NCBI RefSeq assembly: GCF_028291725.1
Contig: NZ_JAQGNT010000013.1
Coordinates: 1 to 64,000 of the forward strand
Direction of reading: 5' to 3'
Origin: Hydrocarboniphaga sp.
GTDB lineage: Bacteria > Pseudomonadota > Gammaproteobacteria > Nevskiales > Nevskiaceae
Length of the DNA: 64,000 nucleotides
Positions within the stretch are counted from its first letter, which is position 1, and every line of letters begins with the position of its first letter. Both the position numbers and the translations under genes were made by a program. A model generated the notes under the pieces. It made no database searches, was not told the origin of the DNA, and saw only the letters and a list, made by a program, of their open reading frames with translations. Below, one piece after another: positions 44,197 to 51,523 of the stretch.

Positions 44197-44953
44197 GTCG
44201 GCAATCCTTTGCCGACGTGCCTGTCGCCGACGTGCCTGTCGCCGACGCGATGTCGGCAAAGTATTGCCGACCTACGTCGCCAATCGAACGGACCAGCCAC
44301 AGCATCGCCAGACCCCAGCCCAGATCGACGACGGCAAAAGCGCGCCACCAGAACGAGCGGAAGTAGTCACCCAGGTACTGGGTCCAGCCGAAGTATGCGA
44401 TCACCATCGCGCAGAACGCGATCCACATGAGAGTGGACTGGCCGCGCGCCGATTGCCGCCTGACCAACAGGCCGATGCTGAGCATCGGGCACAGCATCGT
44501 CGTCACGAAGAAGCTGACGACATAAAGATCGTCCGCCAGGTTCTGCTTGAGCACCCACCAGAACACGCTGACGCCGAGCAGGCCGGCAAGCAGCAGCGCA
44601 GTGTAAGACCTCTGCGTCAGCCTCGGAAACAGCTCTTTTCGGCCGTATTTTATCGTCTGGTACAGGAACAGCAGCTCCAGCGCCAGCGTCGCGATCAGGC
44701 CGAACCAGTACAGCTCGCTGAACCAGTGATGGTACTGGTTGAACCATTTGTCGTAGTTGAGGATGTACGACAGGTCATGAGGAATGAACAGCAGCGTGCC
44801 CGCCAGCGGCATTGTGTAGAGACGATCGCGCGCCGCGAGCCGCACGGCTTCGCCGAAGTAGATCACGTTGGCGATCAGCGCCAGCGCATTGAGCAGCATG
44901 ATCGGCACGACGTGCTCGTCGATGGCCTGAAGTGTCGCGACGGGATCGTACAT
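44171..44953 (-). CDS. Seven-helix membrane protein resembling transmembrane terpene cyclases (copy 1)
   Basis: 260 aa as read. About seven helices, with IYFGEAVRLAARDRLYTMPLAGTLLFIPHDLSY, KWFNQYHHWFSELYW and YQTIKYGRKEL. This layout resembles the Pyr4/PaxB transmembrane terpene cyclases; the match is pattern-level and tentative. The final ~25 residues (after WLVRSIGDVGRQYFAD) have no counterpart in copy 2 at 46085 and are encoded by the REP-like repeat, so a repeat insertion has probably replaced the original end. It lies 46 bp after the SDR at 45000-45773, same strand. Confidence 0.78.
   Translation of the reverse strand: MYDPVATLQAIDEHVVPIMLLNALALIANVIYFGEAVRLAARDRLYTMPLAGTLLFIPHDLSYILNYDKWFNQYHHWFSELYWFGLIATLALELLFLYQTIKYGRKELFPRLTQRSYTALLLAGLLGVSVFWWVLKQNLADDLYVVSFFVTTMLCPMLSIGLLVRRQSARGQSTLMWIAFCAMVIAYFGWTQYLGDYFRSFWWRAFAVVDLGWGLAMLWLVRSIGDVGRQYFADIASATGTSATGTSAKDCRPTSGVPTA
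44194..44274. repeat. REP-like inverted pair, copy 3
   Basis: Units at 44194-44216 and 44252-44274 flank a spacer holding two copies of GTGCCTGTCGCCGAC. The pair overlaps the 3' ends of the ferredoxin gene and the convergent membrane gene and supplies the latter's terminal codons. Same family as copies 1 and 2. Confidence 0.85.
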
Positions 44954-44999
44954 GCGCTACTCCTGATCCGGGTCGATCGGGTCTATGCTGAAGTTCGGG

Positions 45000-45773
45000 C
45001 TAAACATGCCCACCGCCGTCCACGCACAGCATTTCGCCGGAGATGAAGCTCGCCATCGGCGATGCGAAAAACAGCACCGCATTGGCGATATCGGCAGCGG
45101 TACCCAGGCGCCGCAACGGCGTTGCGGCGAGCACGCGCTCGGCCAGGCGCTTGCCGCGCGGGTCCTGCTGAATGGTCAGACCCTGGCCGGCGTCGATATG
45201 GCCGACGCCGACGCAGTTGGCGCGGATGCCGTTGCGGCCTTCTTCGCGTGCGATGCCCTGCACCAGCATCTCGACCGAGGCTTTCGGCCCGGCCGACATC
45301 ACGTCCAGCGGCGGAAAGCGGCGCGTGCCGGCGGTGGACAGCGCGACCAGCGATCCACGCGAGCGCCGCAATGCCGGGATCGCGACATGCACCAGGTTGA
45401 AGAAGCCGTTGACGTCGGCGTTGACGATGCCGGCCCATTCCTCCGGCGGCAGATCGGCGATCGCCGAAATCCGCACCGTGGGCCCCGACGCGTAGACCAC
45501 GGTGTGGATGCTGCCGAACTGTTGTTCGGCCGCGTCGAATAGTGCGCGGATCGATCCGACATCGGCGAGATCGGCCTGGCGCATCAGCGCGCGCGCGCCT
45601 GCGTCCGCCAATTCGGAATGCAGCGCTTCGGCCCGCTGTGCGCGTTGGTGATAGTTGAACGCCACGGCGCTGCCCACGCGCGCGAAGCTGCGGCTGATCT
45701 CGATGCCGAGCCCGCCGCTGCCGCCGATGATCACGGCTGCGCCTTTTTTTAATTCTCTCAATTCCTGGAACAC
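45000..45773 (-). CDS. SDR-fold protein lacking the catalytic tyrosine (second)
   Basis: 257 aa from GTG 45773, with GGAGATCGAG ahead. Rossmann motif IGGSGGLGIEISRSFARVG, NADVNGFFN, C-terminal GEMLCVDGGGHV. The active-site stretch is STAGTRRFPPLDVMSAGPKAS: as in the SDR at 43067 the Tyr of YxxxK is serine. The two are paralogues and lie on opposite strands about 1.2 kb apart. It precedes the seven-helix protein copy 1 by 46 bp, so the two are probably one transcript. Activity by the normal SDR mechanism is doubtful. Confidence 0.9.
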   Translation of the reverse strand: MFQELRELKKGAAVIIGGSGGLGIEISRSFARVGSAVAFNYHQRAQRAEALHSELADAGARALMRQADLADVGSIRALFDAAEQQFGSIHTVVYASGPTVRISAIADLPPEEWAGIVNADVNGFFNLVHVAIPALRRSRGSLVALSTAGTRRFPPLDVMSAGPKASVEMLVQGIAREEGRNGIRANCVGVGHIDAGQGLTIQQDPRGKRLAERVLAATPLRRLGTAADIANAVLFFASPMASFISGEMLCVDGGGHV

Positions 45774-46084
45774 GCTCGATCTCCGCTGGTGCCGCCGCAC
45801 TCGATTCCGACGTCGTGAATTGCGCCGTTGATAAGCATAGAGTACGGTATGTATACGTACCTGGAAAGCCGCGTGTTCCTTGCGGACCTGCTCATGGGCC
45901 ATGACCCGGTGTAGGGCGGGTCGTGACCCGCCGTCGTCGAGCCCGAACAAAGGCGGCGGGTCACGACCCGCCCTACGGTCTGCGCCAGGTTCATGGAAAG
46001 CACCGAACCCGCGGCGGAATGTGGGTCGGGCTCCGGCCCGACAATCTTGACGCGGCCGAGCGCGGCCATGGGAGGAAGCTAGCG
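45774..46084. promoter_or_regulatory. Divergent region with AGTACGG motif and a second inverted repeat type
   Basis: 311 bp between the minus-strand SDR and the plus-strand seven-helix protein. It holds GTACGGTATGTATACGTAC (45842-45860), related to the AGTACGC boxes elsewhere. A 21-bp inverted pair TAGGGCGGGTCGTG.../...CACGACCCGCCCTA occupies 45912-45976, and a GTCGGGCTCCGGCCCGAC palindrome about 46024-46041. GGGAGGAAGC before 46085 is a strong ribosome site. Confidence 0.5.
45912..45976. repeat. Inverted repeat, TAGGGCGGGTCGTGACCCGCC type
   Basis: Arms 45912-45932 and 45955-45976 are reverse complements across a 22-bp spacer. Each arm is itself palindromic around GTCRYGAC. It differs in sequence from the TAGGTCGGCAAT family but has the same build. 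Only one copy is seen in the window. Confidence 0.8.
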
Positions 46085-46789
46085 ATGTACGATCCCGCTG
46101 CCGTTCTTGCCGCCGTCGATGCTCATCCGGTGCCTGTGCTGCTGCTGTGCGGCGCGGCGCTGCTCGGCAACGCGATCTACTATTTCGAATCGATGCGGCT
46201 GGGCTTTCGCGACCGCGTCTACACGATGCCGCTCGCGGGGCTGTACTTCTTCATCCCGCACGATATGAGCTACGCGCTGCTCTGGCACAAGTGGTTCGTC
46301 GAATACGATCACTGGTTCCTGAAGCTGTTCTGGCTTGGCTTGGTGCTTACGTCCGCGTCGGCCTGGGTGTTCCTGTGGCAGCTGCTGCGCTACGGCCACC
46401 AGGAACTGCTGCCGCAGGTGTCGCGCGCGGTGTTCACGGCGCTGGTGTTGGGTGGCCTGGCGCTGTCGACCGGTGTCTGGATTGCGGTCAAGGCGGTGCT
46501 GGTCGACGATCTCTATCTGTTCGCATTCGGGCTCACCGCGTTCTGGTGCGCGCCGTTCGGCATGTCGCTGATACTGCGGCGCCGATCGAGCATTGGCCAG
46601 TCGCGGCTGATGTGGGTTGGCTATACCGCGATCCCGGTTTTCTACTGGCTGGCCGGCCTGTTGTACCTGCCGCCGTATTTCCGTTCGCTGCCCTGGCTCG
46701 CCTTGGGGGCGGCAGCGGTGATCTGGGGACTCGCGAACCTGTTCGTGGTGTCGCGCCTGCCGAAGCGGTCGCTCGCAGCGCCTGCCTGA
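46085..46789 (+). CDS. Seven-helix membrane protein resembling transmembrane terpene cyclases (copy 2)
   Basis: 234 aa, about seven helices. Starts MYDPAAVLAAVD like copy 1 and shares YTMPLAGLYFFIPHDMSYALLWHKWF, a W-FLKLFW helix and YG-(H/R)-(Q/K)-EL. The conserved acidic and histidine residues in IPHD(L/M)SY are candidates for the catalytic role that Glu and Asp play in Pyr4-type cyclases; this is inference. Head to head with the SDR and copy 1 unit. Its 3' end overlaps the open frame of the convergent MarR gene. Confidence 0.78.
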   Translation: MYDPAAVLAAVDAHPVPVLLLCGAALLGNAIYYFESMRLGFRDRVYTMPLAGLYFFIPHDMSYALLWHKWFVEYDHWFLKLFWLGLVLTSASAWVFLWQLLRYGHQELLPQVSRAVFTALVLGGLALSTGVWIAVKAVLVDDLYLFAFGLTAFWCAPFGMSLILRRRSSIGQSRLMWVGYTAIPVFYWLAGLLYLPPYFRSLPWLALGAAAVIWGLANLFVVSRLPKRSLAAPA

Positions 46790-47331
46790 TCCGTCAGCGG
46801 CTGCGTCAGCGGCTGCTCTTGGCGCGGCGCGTGGTCTTGGCCGGTGCACGGTGCACGGTGCGCGCGGGCCGGCGGTGCCGGCGCGGCGGCGATCGTCAGC
46901 AGGTTCTGCTTGATCGTCGCCAGCATCTGCTCCAGTTCCCGCTGTTTGTCCGGCGCGATGCCGAGCATGAAGCGCAAGCTCAGTTCGTTCTCGATTTCCT
47001 CCGCGTGGCGGATACGCTCTTCGCCTTTCTGCGTCAGCCGCACGCTTTTCGAGCGGCGATCTTCGTTGTCGGTGGTTCTGACGACGAAGCCCTTGGCCTC
47101 GAGCCTGTCGACCATCTTGCCGAGTGCGACCTTGCCGATGTCGAGCAGCCGCGCGAGTTCCACCTGGGTCATCGTATGGCTGTCGCGGTTGGTCAGGCTG
47201 ATCAGCAACCACCACTGCGGCCGGGTGATGCCGACCAGCGGCTTGATGTGCTCGTCGAAGATCTGGTGACCGAGGCGGGTGACATCGTGAATCAGGAAGC
47301 CCGTCTGGATCGCGGCCCTCTGCTGCGGCAT
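46642..47331 (-). CDS. MarR family transcriptional regulator
   Basis: 229 aa as read from ATG 47331 (AAGGATC ahead). The first ~150 residues are a normal MarR protein: ITRPQWWLLISLTNRDSH, ELARLLDIGKVALGKMVDRLEAKGFV, wing DNEDRRSKSVRLT. The rest is low-complexity sequence lying antisense to the last 148 bp of the membrane gene at 46085. It is probably read-through after loss of the original stop, or a frameshift near 46850 hides the true end. It stands head to head with TBDT 4 and probably binds the GTATAC-type repeats between them. Confidence 0.82.
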   Translation of the reverse strand: MPQQRAAIQTGFLIHDVTRLGHQIFDEHIKPLVGITRPQWWLLISLTNRDSHTMTQVELARLLDIGKVALGKMVDRLEAKGFVVRTTDNEDRRSKSVRLTQKGEERIRHAEEIENELSLRFMLGIAPDKQRELEQMLATIKQNLLTIAAAPAPPARAHRAPCTGQDHAPRQEQPLTQPLTDQAGAASDRFGRRDTTNRFASPQITAAAPKASQGSERKYGGRYNRPASQ

Positions 47332-47443
47332 GAATAAGATCCTTCGCCATGGCGGTTGAATGAAGCGCAGATGATCCGGCATCGCTGACGCACTGAACAG
47401 TAGCCGAGCCGCATCCAGGCCGCTTTACCGGCTGCATTAATTT

Positions 47444-47491
47444 AGTACACATGTTTACGATACGCCAAAATAAATGGTATACATGGTGTAC
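47444..47491. promoter_or_regulatory. Candidate MarR operators GTACAC / GTATACATGGTGTAC
   Basis: Two related elements lie between the MarR gene and TBDT 4: AGTACACATGTTTACG at 47444-47459 and the inverted repeat GTATAC-ATG-GTGTAC at 47477-47491. The second, read on the minus strand, resembles the first. Position and symmetry suit MarR control of both genes. No experimental support. Confidence 0.5.
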
Positions 47492-47561
47492 GGTTTGGTT
47501 AAGCATGAACCTAAAAGGGCGAAAAGCCCATCGATCTCAAAATGCGATGGAGGAGACGGGC

Positions 47562-49907
47562 ATGAAGACGGGCATGATCAGGAAGCAGTCGTGGACTTTG
47601 GTTCTGGGCTTGTTGCTGATTTCGTTTCCGGCCGGGGCACAATCCTCCGCCACAGCGCCTGAGCCCGCCGCTGCGGCGGAACTCGACACGATCCCGGTCG
47701 CCGGCGCGGCCGAAGCCACCGAGCCGCGCGCGCACAGCAACAGCCGCATGATCGAGGAGGTCGTGGTTACCGCACAGAAGCGCGAAGAGAACCTGCAGGA
47801 CGTGCCGATCTCGATTAACGCGTTCAGTGCCGACATGCTCGACGCCAAGGGCGTCAGCGATCCCAAGGACCTGCCGCTGGTGACGCCGGGCCTGACGATA
47901 GGCTCGCAGGCTGGCTTCACGGTGACCTACCTGCGCGGTGTCGGCTCCGATGCGTTCCTGCTCGGTGATCCCAGCGTCGCGCTGTACATCGACGGCATCT
48001 ACTTTCCGTTCGCGCACGGCCAGGCGCAGAACTTCGGCGCGATCGAGCGCGTCGAAGTGCTCAAGGGCCCGCAGGGCACGCTGTTCGGACGCAATGCGGT
48101 CGGCGGTGCGATCAGCGTGTACACCAAGGCGCCGAGCTTCACCGACACCGAGGTATCGCTGCAGACGAGCTACCAGCGCTTCAACGATGTGCAGACGCGC
48201 GCGCACGTCAATGTTCCGATCGCCGACAACTTCGCGGTCAGCGTATCGGGCATCTACAACAATGCCGACAGCTATCTCGACGGCACCATCAACGGCAACC
48301 CGATGCCGCAGGAAATCGCGCGCGGCGCGCGCGTCAAGCTGCGCTGGGACCCGATCGAGAATCTGGATCTGACACTGGCGGGCTTTCATATCGAACAGAC
48401 CGGCGTCAGCACGATGTTCGCGACCAACTCCGATCCGGCGCCGGACTTCCGCGCGGTCATCACGCCGCAGACCGGCTATGGCGGCGCCAACGATGCCGGC
48501 GATTACTTCAACCTGGCGAACACCGTGATCTACGGCCAGGGCACGCTGAACACGGACTGGTTCGACGTCAAGCTGATCGCCAGCGATCAGCGTCTGCATA
48601 CCGAATCCGAATATGATTTCGACGGCTCGCCGACGCCCCTGGTCTACTTCGAGGCCTTCCAGTTTGCCGACGTCAAGACCGCCGAAGCCCAGATCGTGTC
48701 CAACGCCGATTCATGGGCTTCGGACAAGCTCAAATGGATCGCCGGCTACTATTTCTTCAAGGGGCGGCAGGGACTTAACCCGGCGCAGTTCGGCGTCGCC
48801 GGCTCGCTGCTGAGCGGCGTCAACGCACTGCTTGCGCCGGTGCTGGGGCCGCTCGGCGTCCCGCCGCTACTCGACGACGGCTTGCTCAATGCAGTCGGCA
48901 TTCTCGATACCGATTCCAACTCGCTTTACGCGCAGGGCACGTACAACTTCACGGACTGGTTCGCGCTGACGCTCGGCGGCCGCCTGCAGCAGGAAAAGCG
49001 CACCATCGTCGACTCCAGCGGCGCAGTGAACACGCCGGGCGACGGCCCCGGCATCAAGTACACCGACTTCTCCGGCGAGAGCGACACCACGACGAGCTTC
49101 AGCCCGAAAATCTCACCGGAATTCCGGCTCTGGGACGGCGGCCTGCTGTACCTGTCTTACCAGACCGCTACCAAAAGCTCGACTTTCAACGTCGTCAACT
49201 TCCTGCGTTTCGCCGAGCCGGACGTGGTCAAGGCCGAGAAGCTGACCGCGTATGAAGTCGGCTTGAAAACCGATCTGTTCGAAGGCACGACCCGGTTGAG
49301 CAGCGCCGCATTCTGGTACGAGATCCGCAACGACCAGGTGCAGTTCATCTCGCTGCTCGCCGGTGGTGCGGTGACGTTCCAGAACGCACCGGCATCGCGT
49401 GTCCGCGGCGTCGATTTCGACGTGACCAGCCAGCTGTTCCCGAGTGTGTTCAACGGCCTGGTGTTCACCATCGGCGGCGCCGCGCTCGACCCGCGCTACA
49501 CCGATTTCCCCTGCGGCCAGGGATTCAACAATCTGGGTGTCTACAACGCCTGCAACGACTACACCGGCAAGCAGATCGTGCGCTCGCCGAAGTTCTCCGG
49601 AACGGTTGGCCTGAGCCAGACTTTCGACGTGCCGGGCGGGCCGCTGGAGCTGGCGACCGACTATTACTACAACAGCGGCTTCTACTACCTGCCGCAGAAC
49701 ACCGACTTCAATCACGAGACGGCCTACGGCGTCATGGGCGCGCGCATCAGCTATCTGTACGAGCAATGGAATCTGCGGATGACGGTGTTCGGCAAGAACA
49801 TCCTCAACGAGAAATACAACTACAGCCGCTTCACCAACGACTTCGGCGCGCTCGACGCGCTGGCGCCGCCGGCGGTCTACGGCATTCGTCTGAACTGGGA
49901 TTTCTGA
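47562..49907 (+). CDS. TonB-dependent outer membrane receptor (TBDT 4)
   Basis: 781 aa from ATG 47562 with GGAGGAGACGGG ahead; upstream in-frame ATGs exist but lack a site. Signal peptide about 1-26 (ISFPAGAQ), EEVVVTAQKREENLQDVPIS, plug VEVLKGPQGTLFGRNAVGGAISV (note Ala-Val where the others have Ser-Thr), barrel ending IRLNWDF. The stop is directly followed by the acyl-CoA ligase ATG (zero-base gap), so receptor, ligase and flavoprotein form a unit. A four-residue cysteine pair loop (FPCGQGF...YNACNDY) is unusual among these receptors. Confidence 0.95.
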   Translation: MKTGMIRKQSWTLVLGLLLISFPAGAQSSATAPEPAAAAELDTIPVAGAAEATEPRAHSNSRMIEEVVVTAQKREENLQDVPISINAFSADMLDAKGVSDPKDLPLVTPGLTIGSQAGFTVTYLRGVGSDAFLLGDPSVALYIDGIYFPFAHGQAQNFGAIERVEVLKGPQGTLFGRNAVGGAISVYTKAPSFTDTEVSLQTSYQRFNDVQTRAHVNVPIADNFAVSVSGIYNNADSYLDGTINGNPMPQEIARGARVKLRWDPIENLDLTLAGFHIEQTGVSTMFATNSDPAPDFRAVITPQTGYGGANDAGDYFNLANTVIYGQGTLNTDWFDVKLIASDQRLHTESEYDFDGSPTPLVYFEAFQFADVKTAEAQIVSNADSWASDKLKWIAGYYFFKGRQGLNPAQFGVAGSLLSGVNALLAPVLGPLGVPPLLDDGLLNAVGILDTDSNSLYAQGTYNFTDWFALTLGGRLQQEKRTIVDSSGAVNTPGDGPGIKYTDFSGESDTTTSFSPKISPEFRLWDGGLLYLSYQTATKSSTFNVVNFLRFAEPDVVKAEKLTAYEVGLKTDLFEGTTRLSSAAFWYEIRNDQVQFISLLAGGAVTFQNAPASRVRGVDFDVTSQLFPSVFNGLVFTIGGAALDPRYTDFPCGQGFNNLGVYNACNDYTGKQIVRSPKFSGTVGLSQTFDVPGGPLELATDYYYNSGFYYLPQNTDFNHETAYGVMGARISYLYEQWNLRMTVFGKNILNEKYNYSRFTNDFGALDALAPPAVYGIRLNWDF

Positions 49908-51467
49908 ATGAGCAGCGCCGCGATCCGCACGCTGGCCGAGCTTCCGCGCCATTACGCGGCGGTGCAGCCCGCGCAACTGGCGATCGAGTATCGGCAGCGG
50001 CAGCTGACCTACGCGCAGCTGTGGAGCGAGAGCTGCCGCGTTGCGGCGACGCTGCGGCGCGAGGGCATCGGCAAGGGCGACCGGCTGGCGTTCCTTGGCC
50101 GCAATCCGGATTTGTATTTTTTGCTGCTGTACGGCTGCAGTATCGTCGGCGCGATCTTCGTACCGATGAACTGGCGACTGGCGGCAGCCGAGCTCGCACA
50201 GGTACTCGACGACGCCCAGCCCGCGCTGACGATGGTGGATCGCGATTTCGAAGCGGCCGTATCCGACACCGGCTACAAACTATGCCGCTTCAGCATCGAC
50301 ACGCTGACCGGCGCACACGACCTCGAGACCTGGTTCGCCGACGGCGATCTTGCGGAAGTGCCTTCCGCCGATCCTGAAGATACAGCGGTGCTGCTGTATA
50401 CCAGTGGCACCACCGGCCGTGCCAAGGGCGTGCAGCTGACGCATCGCGGCTTCATCGCGCCGCGCCAGGCCGAGCTGGGGCTGGGCAGGTGGATGCAATG
50501 GAACGAGCCGCAGGAGAAACTCTTCGCCGCTCTGCCGCTGTTCCATATCGGCTGCCTGTCGGCGACGATGATGGCGTTCTATCGCGGGGCTGCGGTATTG
50601 CTGATGGACGCGGCCGATCCGGAAGCGCTGCTCGCCGCGATCGCCGAAAAGCGCCCGACGCGCGGGCTGCTCGTGCCGACGCTGATCAACATGATGCTGG
50701 CCTCGCCGCGGATCGCCGACTACGAGCTGTCCAGCCTGCGCCTGGTGATGTACGGGGGATCGCCGATTGCGCCGCAAACACTGACCCAAGCGCTGACCGT
50801 TTTCAAATGCGATTTCGCTCAGGGCTATGGCATGAGCGAAGTCGCCGGCACCTGTGTATTTCTCGCGCCGGAAGATCACGATCCCGCGCAACCGCAACAT
50901 CTGCTGTCGATCGGCAAGGCCGGCCCGACGGCGGAACTCGATGTCCGCAGCATCGATGGCGAGCCGGTGGCGCAGGGCGAGGTCGGCGAGATCTGGGTGC
51001 GCAGCCTCGGCCTGATGAAAGGCTACTGGAGAAGGCCCGATGAAGATCGTCTGCAGATTCGCGACGGCTGGTATCGCAGCGGCGACGCCGGCTACCGCGA
51101 TGCTGACGGTTATTTCTACCTGACCGATCGCTACAAGGACATGATCGTATCGGGCGCCGAGAACATCTATCCGGCCGAGATCGAGCGCGAGCTGGTGCTG
51201 CACGCGGCCGTACAGGAAGCCGCAGTGATTGGCGTGCCGCACGAGCGCTGGGGCGAGGCGGTGCACGCCATCGTCGTACTAAAGCCCGGCAGCATCGCGA
51301 CGGCGGAGGAGTTGACCGCTTTCCTGCGCACGCGCATTGCCGGATTCAAGATTCCGCGCTCGCTGGAGTTTGTCGCAGCGCTGCCGCGCAACGCCTTCGG
51401 CAAGGTCGTCAAGTATCAGCTGCGCGATCCGTTCTGGGCAGGCCATGAGCGTCGCATCGGTGGCTAG
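49908..51467 (+). CDS. AMP-dependent acyl-CoA ligase
   Basis: 519 aa. YTSGTTGRAKGVQLTH near residues 164-179, GYGMSEVAGT, then YRSGDAGYRDADGYFYLTDRYKDMIVSGAENIYP and the C-terminal PRNAFGKVVKYQLR with the conserved lysine. Paralogue of 2712-4331. The ATG follows the TBDT stop without a gap, so its translation is probably coupled to an outer membrane receptor gene, a strong hint that the imported compound is, or becomes, a carboxylic acid activated here. The next gene, a flavoprotein, starts 56 bp downstream. Confidence 0.93.
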   Translation: MSSAAIRTLAELPRHYAAVQPAQLAIEYRQRQLTYAQLWSESCRVAATLRREGIGKGDRLAFLGRNPDLYFLLLYGCSIVGAIFVPMNWRLAAAELAQVLDDAQPALTMVDRDFEAAVSDTGYKLCRFSIDTLTGAHDLETWFADGDLAEVPSADPEDTAVLLYTSGTTGRAKGVQLTHRGFIAPRQAELGLGRWMQWNEPQEKLFAALPLFHIGCLSATMMAFYRGAAVLLMDAADPEALLAAIAEKRPTRGLLVPTLINMMLASPRIADYELSSLRLVMYGGSPIAPQTLTQALTVFKCDFAQGYGMSEVAGTCVFLAPEDHDPAQPQHLLSIGKAGPTAELDVRSIDGEPVAQGEVGEIWVRSLGLMKGYWRRPDEDRLQIRDGWYRSGDAGYRDADGYFYLTDRYKDMIVSGAENIYPAEIERELVLHAAVQEAAVIGVPHERWGEAVHAIVVLKPGSIATAEELTAFLRTRIAGFKIPRSLEFVAALPRNAFGKVVKYQLRDPFWAGHERRIGG

Positions 51468-51523
51468 GCGCGATGGCATCGCTATCCAACCCATCATCAA
51501 AGAACATCTAAAGAGAGACACGA

